Origin: Chrysomallon squamiferum | Taxonomy: Eukaryota; Mollusca; Gastropoda; Neomphalida; Peltospiridae | Direction of reading: 5' to 3' | Length of the DNA stretch: 35,000 nt | NCBI GenBank assembly: GCA_012295275.1 | Contig: CM022673.1 | Location: 21,584,413 to 21,619,412 of the forward strand | Shown here: positions 8,826 through 20,709 of the stretch, one piece after another | How positions within the stretch are numbered: position 1 is the first letter of the stretch | Layout: each line of letters begins with the position of its first letter | Notes under the pieces: generated by a model | What the model saw: only the letters and a program-made list of their open reading frames with translations | Database searches by the model: none | Told to the model about the DNA's origin: nothing | Translations under genes and position numbers: made by a program

Positions 8826-10595
8826 ATGGAAGCAAACGCAGGCTCTATGGCGTTTTTGTATAAAAAAATAACTGAACTTAGGAAATTAGGAGAGACCTGG
8901 GGTTTGTCTCCGGACGAAATTGATAAATGTTTGTTTGATGCGAGTCCAGTGCAACTGACAGATACGACGTCAGCAACATGGATTTACCAGAAAGCGACAC
9001 GACGACACTTAACATACTTGGGCTGTCTGGTGTGTCCCATTTTATTTCTTATTTTGATAAACACGTCGGTTGTCGATGTGGCCGTTGACGTGTTGCCACC
9101 TAAAACGTCGCAGGACCTGCTGTACGTAGTGATGAGGTTCTACAGACAGATGGTGACCTATTTCCCGTCGCATGTTCACTTTGCTGGTATGTTTAGAAAG
9201 AGAATAATATTTAACCATATTAATGTTTTTTAATTCATTTTCTTTTCAATTTCTTTTTTTTTTTTTTTTTTTTATATTTTTTTTTTATTTATCAAAAAAA
9301 AAAAAAAAAAAAAAATAATTCTACAACAGAAGAAAAGATTATTAGAATATAAACAGAATTTTTTTAATTAATTTTTGTTTTCATGTATTTTCACAGATAA
9401 GTACAATGACGTCTGTATTGTCTTTAATCCACTGTGGGAAAACCCGGTGGCGGCTGACTGTCAGATATGTGACAGTCTGAAATCTGTGAAACAGTTCAAA
9501 CAGCCCGTCAAAACAATGAAAGCGTTTCTCTTTGGTTACGTAGTAGTGCACAGAGTAAGTATAAAAACTATCTTCAAGTCACATTTCATTTCACAGATGA
9601 CAGACTTGTCAAAGTTTTTCAAAGCAGACAAAACACGTACACAAACATCTAAGCACATATTTTATGCAGAATTAAAATAATAAGTGTTACCATTATAAAC
9701 AATGTTTTTTTTTAGCGAATTATGCCGAAGAGTGTCAGGTTAGAAGAGTTGGTCTCGCTGATTAAAAGCAACACGGAGGCGATTGGCAATCGAATCAGAT
9801 CAACCGTGACGTGGGTTAAGACGCCACTCGACTTAGCAGTGGACAATTTGGAAGAAAAAATCGTGCATGAGAAGGATTTTCGGGCTGTGTGGTAAGGAAA
9901 AATCCTAGCTTTGAAACAGTAAAATAAACATAAGATAAAATAATCACACACGTCGGATATCCTAAAACAACACACACGACACACTCAACAGACCTTGATA
10001 TATAAACACAGTTATACACAGCGCCCGAAATTAGTTAAGTTTTACATTGGCACATCATTCCTTTAATTTCGCAATGATAGTTTCAAAGAAAAGGCAAATA
10101 TTGCGAAACACTGATAATATGATTCAGTGGTTTAATAATATCGTACAAATCGCATTTAAAGGAAATAATACATCAGAGATTATGCGGCGAGATTGCAGAT
10201 AGTGCAGCGAATTTCGAATGCTACAAACACACGCAAGCCTAGTGATACAAACACTTCGGTGCGTAGATTTCTGCATAAACTCTGGACTCTAAATTAGCAT
10301 AGGCATAAACTGTTTTTATCTTATTTTCAGAATCTTTATATTTTATTTTATTTATTTATTTATTTTTTTTCACACAGGGATAGCCAGAATTTTCTGTTTG
10401 ATGGTCAGCTTATGAGAAAACTCTTTCCGCGTCCAACAATTTTTCCAAATGAGGTCGAATCTTCCACTGTGAAATATTTGTTCCTAGATGGGCCACATTC
10501 GTCAGAATACATGCTGGTAAGGATTTTGACAATATCACAACCTGTCTCGTTTATCTAGTTTACCCACAGAAAATACACACATAGCCTGAACAGAC

Positions 10596-10664
<69 letters not shown>

Positions 10665-10731
10665 ACAATATGTACTTTTCTAATAATCTTCTTTATTAAT
10701 TCGTAAACAATCTGTATAAGTTAAATGTATG

Positions 10732-10762
<31 letters not shown>

Positions 10763-11552
10763 AGATTGAGATAGATATAGATAGAGATATAGCTATATAG
10801 ATATAGATATAGATAGATGTATATATATTTTTCATATTGGTATCATCATCATCGTTGTTTTATCATCGTCGACATCTTCATTTGGTTTTATTGGTTTTTC
10901 AGCCGGAAGGTTCGAGTGGAGAGTTTTGCTGGTTCGCTCAAGGAAAGGGATCAAAAACTTTGTTGTTTACACCTTTAAAACAATGCAATGACAAATGTTA
11001 CTCTTTTCTAATAACTATGAACGAGGGTGATGTGTGTAAGTGTCGTATGTACTTTTTACTGTCTGCACGTGATGCTCGATGAATAAATTTGTGGTAATAT
11101 CGCAGCAGTCGGTGACAGATTAATTTTAAACATTCTTGAAAAAATAATTGTCCAAAAATAAAAGATAATAATAATAATAATAATAATTATAATAACAATA
11201 AATGTCGCCTACGTACTGGACAGTCGGTGCAGTGTATAAACGCTGTATTTTTATATCACTAAGTCACTTTATGCAATGAAAAACATCGACGTTTAGTTAT
11301 CCTTTTCCCACCTAAATTTTTCTCGGCAAACAATCCTTATGGCTGTTACTTTTAATATCTTAATATATTGTTTATATTTTCCTGTTATCACATGTGTATG
11401 AGTTCTACGTCTGTTATTATTTCATTTTCTATTATTACTTTACTTTTTACCTTTCAGTGACATTCCCTGTTGGAGGATGGCACATAAAATCCTTGGTTAA
11501 TGGACGACAAATTAGCATCAGTTATGTTAGTCATCTGAGTCTTCTACAATAA
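8826..11552 (+). CDS. Type II membrane protein with degenerate cupin/JmjC-like C-terminus (exon 1b plus shared exons)
   Basis: Exons: 8826-9186, 9397-9554, 9716-9891, 10378-10516, 10903-11035 and 11458-11552. The phases 1, 0, 2, 0, 1 match at every junction, and the product is 353 aa. The N-terminal part is probably cytosolic (LRKLGETWGLSPDEIDKC). A transmembrane helix follows at about 62-80 (TYLGCLVCPILFLILIN). The remainder should be luminal or extracellular. It includes NPLWENPVAADCQIC, a run of basic and acidic helices, LFPRPTIFP, a second Cys pair (CNDKC) and a final NEGDVLTFPVGGWHIKSL...ISISY. The last segment matches the closing strands of cupin_8/JmjC proteins, where a Gly-Asp turn precedes P-x-G-W-x-H. 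The usual proximal HxD/E iron site is not evident; FLDGPHSSEYM occupies its place. Oxygenase activity is therefore doubtful. I recognise no named orthologue. Confidence 0.78.
9249..9315. repeat. Poly(T)-poly(A) inverted pair in intron 1
   Basis: A T-rich run at about 9249-9289 is followed within 10 bp by a run of about 20 A. Together they can form a long A:U hairpin in the pre-mRNA, in the intron joining exon 1b to the shared exons. Confidence 0.85.
10594..10815. repeat. (CA)n and (GATA)n microsatellites in intron 4 of the cupin-like gene
   Basis: About 34 CA copies at 10594-10661, then AT and GATA/GATATA-type repeats at 10735-10815. Both lie between the exons at 10378-10516 and 10903-11035. 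Confidence 0.92.
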
Positions 11553-11598
11553 CACGAGTTAACCCCACTTATCGTTTATTTACGTTTGTGGAACTGAA

Positions 11599-11604
11599 AA
11601 TAAA
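11599..11604 (+). terminator. Candidate polyadenylation signal of the cupin-like gene
   Basis: AATAAA, 47 bp after the TAA stop at 11550-11552, implying a short 3' UTR. Confidence 0.6.
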
Positions 11605-13565
11605 GCAACTTCTTTAAAATATTTCTTTAAAAACATTTTTGTAGATCCGTTGCACTTTAATAATGATTGATGAATTTGCTTGATGTAAAAGCCGAATAGA
11701 ACATTACTATAATTCTATTGATATATAATATAAAGTATACAGTGTTTTTAAATATTAGAATTTCTTGAAAACTTCTCCGTCTGCATTGTACAAGTTAATG
11801 TCCTAACACTGATCCTCCTCAGTGGGCTATTTTCATTTCTTGCCGCTGCTTAGAAACTGAATTTATAAAGACCTGTTATATGTTTAGTGTCTATGGGTAG
11901 GTGCAAGACAAGACCACCTGAAACTAACATTAAAAAAAAAAAAACGCAAAAAAAATTGTAGCTGTGACGAAGACGGATATCTTCTCTAACTCCTAAAAAT
12001 GTATAAAAGCAATCTTAGTAGAACGCTGTCGGAAGCCGCCTAAGGTAGACTGAGTTATCACAGTTCACGTTAATCTAATATTAGGACGGTTTTCTGCATT
12101 CATGTTACATCCGCCTGCCATCTGCTGAACCAGCTGGAGCAGAAATAACTAAAACAATCGATTTGTTAGGAATAAAGTCTGCGAACGGAACGAACGAACG
12201 AGAGAGAGAGGGAGGGAGGAGTTTGAAACAATAATAATATTCTAATTATTATCATCATCAGTTTTGTTATTATTAATTAAAACTTTGAACTTATAAAAAA
12301 AAGGGGGGGAGCAACAAAAAAGCGTCGTTTTATTTTACGCATGTGACAAAACTATTTTTTTGTTACTTTTATTACTTTTTTAAAAATGAAATGGAATAAA
12401 AAAAACTAATAATTACGACAATTAACATTCATAATAATTATACTACTCATGATCAGGTCAGAAGCTGTACCAAAAATTTTAAATATAATTATGCATTCCA
12501 TAATCCCCACATGTATAGTTATTTATTTATTTACTTTTTTTTTTTTATTATTATTTTTTTAAATAAAGTTATCAGACCAGTTGTCAACCCAGAACAAAAA
12601 AAACACAAAAAAACCACACAGACACACATACACGGAAAATTTACATTTAGATGAAACATTCATGTCCGATGTCTGACTTAAAATCCATAAAAACGTTTCT
12701 TAAATATTTCCTGTGTGTTAAGAAAGACAAAAACACATAAAATGTGCATTTGCTGAAATTATTTTATTAACTTTCATTAGATACCCACAAGTATATAACC
12801 CGTAGTAAAATGTCCAGTGTAGATACAGTATGGCTGTTGTTTTATTTGGTATATCCATATATAATTTCAAACAACATACATACACAAACACACCCACAAT
12901 GATAAAATCAAAAACGATAATAATGAAAAAAATTATGTTTTAGGTATTTATTAATGTGCAAGAAAAATACTGTATCTGATTTCTGCCACATTTGCAAAGT
13001 TCAACACAAGGTTCACTAATTGTAAAACTAGCATCACAGATTCAAATATTAGCAGAAAATCAGTGATGATATTTACAACAAATATAAATCTACAAGCTTA
13101 GGAGAATCATTAAGCAGACATACCCTCTCAATCAATCAAAATATAAAACAAAAGGCATTGGTTGAAAATCAAACTGCTCATTATTACATGCAGAAATAAA
13201 ATGTTAAATATAAAGCAATATATTATTCCTTTCTTTCTGATACTGACAGGGTCCCTTTTTCATTACAGCCTGAAACCAGCATTTATTATTTTACATTTAC
13301 AGAAATAATTCAGAATTGTTAAAATGAGGTAATCAATTTTAAAAATCACAAATCTCAGATAATAGTTTTAAAAAAAAGAATATTTCCTATCATGGTTCAA
13401 CTGTTCTAACTTTACCATTTTAGCTATACAATTTCCCTCAATTTTGAGAAACACAAATACACATAATTTCTCCATACTTGGCAAATCAACAAAGTGTAAA
13501 TTTGTATGTCATCTTAGGGTGTTTTTCTAACTAATGTAATGATTTGGAAGGCTTTTCACCACTGT
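11605..13565. other. Non-coding region between convergent genes
   Basis: This lies between the 3' ends of the plus-strand cupin-like gene and minus-strand CYP51. No exon was found. It holds short A and T runs, a GAAC/GAGA tract near 12188-12210 and several minus-strand AATAAA motifs (for example TTTATT at 12763-12768) that could end CYP51 transcripts. The right part probably includes the CYP51 3' UTR. Confidence 0.5.
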
Positions 13566-16500
13566 TTAGTTAGTACGCAGTTTGTATCTGATCACAGGGT
13601 TTTCTGGGGTGTGGATCATCGTGGTTAGGTTGATTTTGGGGAAGTAGCCATTCACTAAATCAATTTCGTACTTGCGCAAGATTGTAGACACTAGAGTTTT
13701 GATCTGCACATATGCAAATGATTCTCCAATGCAGCGGTGACGTCCAACTCCAAATGGTATGTAAGAAAACTTCTCACCACTGCAAATGTCAGGATCCAAG
13801 AAACTAGAAACACAAAGACTGAATAAAATAACTTATTAAAACATTAACAGCAAATCGGAATCTTGCATACTTCACAGTTAAGGATATGAATTTTGATATC
13901 AAAACTCTGCTAATGATTTAAGTCTCTGACATGGAAAGAAGAGAGACTCCAATCTTTGGTAAAAATGAAACAAATCTATCACTTTAAGAATTTTTCTTTT
14001 CACACTCTCCATAAAATGTGCCTTAAGAAAACTCATTTAAAAAGAACTGAAGATAAAAAACGAGTGACATACCGATCTGGGTCAAATTTTGTTGGTTCAT
14101 TCCAAGCATCCTTCAGCAGATGATTAGTAGTAGGAGACACACACACCTGATGTCCAGGTGGGATTGTGTACCCACTGACCTGCTGTTAACAAGAACAAAA
14201 CAGACTTTAAAAAAATAATAATAATAAAATAAAAAATTATCATATCCTAAATTAATTCTATTAATTTCTCAACAGATTGCTTTCATTTTGGTAGGAATAA
14301 CACTACATTTAATAAACTCATCTTAATGTTGCTAGCTTCTGTAACTATGTCTATATGCTGAAAGTGAAAATGACAAAACTAGACACAAATGTAATTACAG
14401 TAAAGCTGTTTGTACCTGGGGTTCCTTACACAACCTCATCATTGTCATGATTGGTGGCCGAAGTCGAAGAGTTTCCTTAATACATCTGTCCAAGAGAAGA
14501 AAATCCTTCAGATGTTCGTAAGTCAGAGGAGGCAAATCTTCGCCACACACTTTCTTCTGCTCTTCTATTAACTTGTCCTGTTTTTAAAATAATACAAATG
14601 TAATGATTTGTTGAAAGCAAAGAAATAATTTAACATAAGAAAATATAAATTTCAACACTTTTATTACAAAATCAAAAACAAAGTGATTTCTTTGCAGTTA
14701 TTACAAATTTAAAAAGAACAAATCACATCTAAAGAACATTTCTTTTTTCACTCTTTCTTTTCTTTAATTATGACCACTTGAATAGAAAGACATCATTAAT
14801 AGTTGGCTAATTGTTTATTTATAATCTTTAAAAATTTATTTTCTTCCTTTTTGTCGTGGAGGGTGTTTTAACATAATCATACAGGGTTACTGACACTGAA
14901 TTTACATGGAAAGTTTCACCTGCAAAGTCTTGTTCTGGGCAATAAAGAAGAGACACCAAGCTGATGTTGTGGATGATGTATGTTGTCCAGCCATCAGTAA
15001 ACCAATCAAAATACCAGCTATCTCATCATCTGTAAACTTGCGACCATCTCTAAAACACAAGAAAAAAGCAAGTCATTATAGAGATAAATAAATGATATCC
15101 CAATAATACTGTCTATCACAAAATATTTTATAAATATTACAGAAATTTGAAAAAGTAAAAAAACTTACTTATATGTGGCCTCTATGAGAGTCTGTAACAT
15201 GTCATCATCAGGATTTTCTGTTGCTCTTCTGTTTTGTATGACCCTGTAAAATATCTTTTTAATTTCTATGTGTGCTCTGTCTCTCCGCCTGAAATTAATA
15301 ATAATACTTTTTTTAAAAACAAAACCTTCCAGGGCTATGCGTTGTTTACCTGAATGCATTTTTAATCTAATAACTGCTTTGAACAAAATGAAAACTGCTT
15401 GTTTGTATGCAAATTCAATTTTAAAATGAAATATGGATGATATGATTTCCAGATAATTATTCCTGAAATATTTATATGCACTGCAAGCTTTTGCTATATT
15501 AACATCTTCAGTTATACTCTGATTCCTGAAGTGTACCTGAAACTAGGGATGGGCAGCCACCCGGGCAGGAGCCAGGCCATGTGAGTAAAACCCCCGTCCA
15601 GGTCCAGATACAGATGAGCAACCTTCTCCGTTAACAAAGACCGGATTTCCTTTCCTGTTGATAAAAACAAATTATCAGCTGAATTATATAATCTGCAAAA
15701 TCTTCAAAAAATATTCCAGGAGTGAAAACTTTCAGTGCTATCAAGAGCAGCCAAGTATTTAAGATAAATAACAACAGAACATTTTTAAAGCTTAAATACA
15801 TTATTAAAGCTAAACCTAGTATGTAAGTAGTTTAAATCACAATTATAATTGTTTCTGAACAATGCCAAAACTGAATTTGGACTGAATAATCCGTTTTCAA
15901 CTAGCCTGTATTAGATAACACTATAACTAAGAGAGGACGCAGATTTCTTAGCTAAAACATCTTTTTATGCAAGTAAAAAATGTATTGTCCATTTTCTAAA
16001 TTATTATTGTTAGATCCACAATTTAGTTATAGAAAGATGAATTTGTATAACAATAACTAACACTTCTTACCATGAAGACATCGACTGGCAGTCAAAATGA
16101 TCAACTCTGATAAAGCGAGGAATAAATCTAAAAAAGAAAAATATTATAAACATAATTAAAAATTACTTCATCTCGTAGTATGTCATGTTAATATAATTAT
16201 TACAGATTGTGACTTTCATCATCAGAAAATTATTGTCAACGTTCATAAAACTTTTCTTGCTGTGACTGACAAATTATATCCAGCTGAAATGCTAAATGAA
16301 CACATTTTACAGGTTTTTTTGTTTTGGAAAGATTTGGAGACAGAGGATATTTTAATAATAAAAATAAAAAACCTACTTCTTTCACCACTGTCACCCCATC
16401 GCTTAAAATATTCTTGAGTTTCTTCTTCAATCATTGGTACATGTTTGCGGAATCTAGCAATTATCAAACCTGTCTTAATCATCTTTTTCTGCTGCAGAAA

Positions 16501-17072
16501 CACCTATGGAAAAGCAGATATCAACTTAAAATGATGATATTACTAATACTGCATCTTTGTAGACCGTGTTAAGATCTGAAAATATTCTAAAACTAAGAGA
16601 TTACACTTTTCAACAGCCTTTTTCATAACAAATTTTGCTGATATAGAAGTTAAATTTGAATATTCTGGCAGGAACCAATTTATGGTTATTGTAACAACCC
16701 AGTAAAAATACTTGACCAAACTGACAACACTATAAGTGACTAACTGTATCCACCCACAATTTACACAATACTTTTAAAAGCAATAAAATACCGAGTGTGG
16801 GACATCGTAACAAACTCCTTTTCCAAAGACTGGTGTGACAAGTCGACCATAGATTTCCTCTGCATTTAGAATTTCATTTTTACTGTTGAAGAATACTGAT
16901 GCTGCATCAGAGCCAATGAGATATGTGAAGGTCTTGCCAACCATTGTGAAACTGAACACCGGACCATACTGCAATTAAACATTTCTTTTAATTAGAACTC
17001 TGTACATTATAAAGTAACAACATTAAGTTAGTTTATTTCAGGAGAGCCAATTACTTTCCAACTCTAACCATG

Positions 17073-17117
<45 letters not shown>

Positions 17118-17850
17118 TGCATGCATGTGCAACAGTACTGAAGGTCAATAATTGAAACAAAAATGCACTCACATCAATTTTTTTTTTTTAAATTAAATAT
17201 TAGTCCCATAATCAGAAGTTTAATTAATAAATGATGTATCATTAAATATATACAATTCAGTTATTACCCACCTTCTCATATGCTGCAATGAGGAATTCTA
17301 CTGGGCTCTTCCTGAAGCTAATAGCATGTCCAAGGAAGGGAAGTACAGATGGAATATGTGGTGGTAAGTTTTCCTAGATTCAAAAATGATTACCATTTAA
17401 TTTTTAAAATGCTCACTGAAAAAATCCCCAGTGAACTGACGCTCTGATATACACAGTAAAATATCTCTTTTCATGTCATTCAGTATATTCCAAATTTTAC
17501 CATTATTTTAATTCTTCATATTCAATTTATTATCGTTTTATTTATTAGATTTGTTGCATTAGGTCTTATTAATTTATTAATTTAATGTGAGTACATTACT
17601 ACTCTTTAATGACAGCAATTTTCAAAAAAATCTTTATGTCAATCCCATATTTTTTTTTTTTTAAATTACATAAAAATTATTAAAGATTAAAACTGTCACC
17701 GTTAGCTAACTTTATTATTTTTATACTTACGTATTTTTTTTCAGTTAATTTACGATAAGCCATTATGACTGTCAATAGAACTGCGGTGGATGCAAGTGTC
17801 ATAGTCCCAACATTGACATTTTGTAATTGATCCAGTGGAATTCCCACCAT
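13566..17850 (-). CDS. CYP51A1: CYP51, sterol (lanosterol) 14-alpha-demethylase
   Basis: The enzyme is an ER-bound cytochrome P450 that removes the 14-alpha methyl group of lanosterol-type sterols in sterol synthesis. The 11 exons in coding order are 17850-17731, 17373-17272, 16968-16792, 16503-16377, 16127-16071, 15654-15537, 15288-15169, 15049-14920, 14577-14416, 14182-14073 and 13803-13566. All junctions are in frame and total 486 aa, close to the vertebrate length of just over 500. Visible motifs are an N-terminal membrane anchor (about residues 14-31), [30 protein letters not shown] in the substrate-facing B' region, the I-helix AGQHTSST (294-301), the ETLR motif of the K helix (352-355), and the heme loop [10 protein letters not shown] with Cys432. 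The C-terminus [15 protein letters not shown] is diagnostic of animal CYP51. The ATG at 17850 has A at -3 and G at +4; the frame upstream of it has no earlier ATG. Every key residue is present and no frame break was seen. Confidence 0.97.
17079..17117. repeat. (TG)n microsatellite in CYP51 intron 2
   Basis: About 18 copies of TG on the plus strand, between CYP51 exons 2 and 3. Confidence 0.95.
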
Positions 17851-19285
17851 AATTTCGGTTTTAATATTTATTTGCAATTATTTGCAAAATACACTCTTTT
17901 CTAGCTAGCAATGGAAAAAACAAAAAAGAAACGAAAATAAAAAAACAGCCGGCCAGTTACCGAACAACACCACTTCCGTCGTGATTAACAACTATAAAAC
18001 AAAAATAGTTCTCTAATTTCTGCGTTATTATTGTTTTAAATAATCATACAGTTTCTTTTATCCAGCAGATAACTGTCAGAACGCATCTGAATTAATTGCT
18101 TTAATTTTAGGTTCAGTTGATGGTAAGACAGTCAAATACGCAGAAATCTTTGTATAAATACACTAACGTAAGCTGTTCAAACACAGCCATTTTCGATTGG
18201 CTACTAGAAATCAGACGACTTGAAACTTTTGTCAGACGATTAGTTATCACCAGACTTACGAAAAAAATAAACAAAACTTGTGCCCATTTATGCTTTAGTT
18301 GTTATGATAACGGTTTACTGTCAGACAAATACTGTGTTTACCGCATTAGTGATCGTGCGAGTTATTTTATTTTGTATTCAAAGTCCCAGTAGAAATCGGA
18401 ATAAGAGATCATTAGATGGGTATGAATCTATGACTATTAGTATTATAATTTATAGTATTACTTAAGATGTATTTATTAATTAATACTTACTACATAGTAA
18501 GTTAAGATGGTAACGATCTTTAAATAAAACATTTCGTTGTTTTTTGTCGATTTTTTTTTTTTTTCTTTTACCATATGTAACAAAGTTCCCATGTGTGAAA
18601 TGTGGTTAAAAAAAAAAATAATAATAAAAAAAAAAAAATAAAAAAATAAATAAATAATATATTTTTTTAATAATACACAAAATGCCTTCATATAAAATAT
18701 AAATAACATTTTTCAAAAATAAAGGAAACAGCACAGAAGCTGCTGATTTAGACACACTACATAGATAAACAGTAGAGCAGGTTTTTAAATCTTATCACAA
18801 AAACAAACTTCCAAATAAGACGCAAAACATCGTTAATCTATGTATTGATTTTGAAATTAAACTTGTAATTTAAATGTAATCCCATTTATTGAGAATTAGT
18901 CTACAATTAATTTGAAACTTAAACATTTACCATTTAAAAATCGGCCAGAATAATTCTGCTTTCTCTATTAAAATAAGAATTAATGAAAATGTAAATAGTG
19001 TATGAGTGCCATTCTTAATGGCCCATCTCTCTGTCAAAAATCTCAGTTAAACGGTATCATTTTAACACAGCCATTTGTTGCAGATATTTCCAGTCACATT
19101 TCAGTCTGAACCAAGAAATAACAAGCAAACAAAAAAAAACATTTTGAAAAATTTAATGTTTTAATAACATTGCAACACATGATGCACATGTAGGCACATA
19201 TCACAACTTGATTGATTTTCAATTCTTCCATGCATAAACTATTTACTTCATGCTGGGTCACACACATTTAAAGTTTTATTTGTTG

Positions 19286-19329
<44 letters not shown>

Positions 19330-20709
19330 AAAAATTTAATAACATCTACATATGATATTCTTTTCTGTCTCTCTTTTTAAATTAACTTTGTTGATTTATT
19401 AAACACTAATTTATTTTGTCTATGAAAATTAATGGTCATTTACTTAAAATGATTAATGTAGTCATTGTGACCATTATAGAACAAACTCGATGTTTTCAAA
19501 TAAAAATTTAAAAATTGTTAAAACTAGTAATTATTATTAAATAAAAAATAATATATGTTGGGCAATACACTTTCAATACAATGGGGGGGGCATGACTCAA
19601 ATATATATTTGTTATTGTCTTTCTGAAAAATGTTTATCATCTGCTGCAATTCTAAACGTCTCCTTGATTTGCAATAAATATTTTTATTGAACTTTATACA
19701 TCTACTGAGAAACATTTAATATGTATTGAAACACCACTCGTGCAGATCAACAAAAATGAAAGCATTTTATGTTTGATATAAAATATCCCAAATTTTACTT
19801 CTCTATGTAGAAATAATCCCAGCAAAATACAGCACCATTCACTTTTACATTCTAATATAGAAACACTTGTGACCTGTAACATGATGTACAGCCGGCATTG
19901 TTAAATAATGTTTGAGGAGAGAAAACAGATCTGTATCATTAATATTTATACATTGTCATGATTATTTGTTCCTGGAAAGACAGACTTACAAACTAAAGAT
20001 GTTGGTAAATTAAACTATCACCATTTGCTGATCAATTTACAGTAGTCGAATTATCCAAAGTTAATGTTTCAGCCAATTATATTTTCTTGCACAACATTTT
20101 TCATTATCATATCCTAATACTTATTTAATACAGTTTGGGTTTTTATAAGAAACTTAATGACATTCTTATTTATGCATTTAAATTATTAATACAAGAAGAA
20201 GAATAAAATATTAATTGCTCAAAGTAAACCATGATATTTCTAGTATGCAAAAATAAGGACCAACAAAATTGAAAATCAAATTTAAAAGGAACATTTTAAA
20301 AAAAACACTTTATAAAGTGACTAGGCAAAAATTCACAATATTTAATGATCCATAAGCAAAAAAAACCATCAAAAAACAAATTTGCTGTAATTATCCAATC
20401 ATATATCAACATGTAAAATAAATTCATATTAGATAATTCATTTCTAGTAATAACCCCCCCCATATTAACATTCATCCAGAAGAGTAATAATAACTGTTAT
20501 TAAAAAATAAAAGTAACGATCACAGCTTCTTAAAGCAGACATTAAAGCCAATGTTGATATGAACATAATTTTTAAACTAAAGAACAACATGTTTTCTCCA
20601 AACAAAAATAATAACCCTCAGTATTATTATACTATATCTACAAAACCTAGTTACATTTAAAGAAAAGATAAATTCTAAAAAGGAACAAAACACTTTTTTT
20701 GTGGTTTAT
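17851..20709. other. Region between CYP51 start and FBXL18 stop
   Basis: The two genes lie head to tail on the minus strand, so this must contain the CYP51 promoter and 5' UTR (right of 17850) and the FBXL18 3' UTR (left of 20710). No exon was supported. Small plus-strand open frames at 18117-18465 lack any recognisable domain. Landmarks are A and T runs near 18550-18660, a 40-base A run at 19287-19326 and a G8 run near 19582-19590. No sterol-response element was identified with confidence. Confidence 0.5.
19287..19326. repeat. Poly(A) run, about 40 bases
   Basis: An uninterrupted A tract on the plus strand. It could be the tail of a retroposed element, but no tRNA-like head or LINE sequence was recognised upstream and no flanking target duplication was found. 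Confidence 0.8.

Noticed and set aside
17851-17877. Longer CYP51 N-terminus
   Set aside because: It would start at TTG. The first ATG in frame is at 17850 with a good context and gives an N-terminal anchor of normal type.
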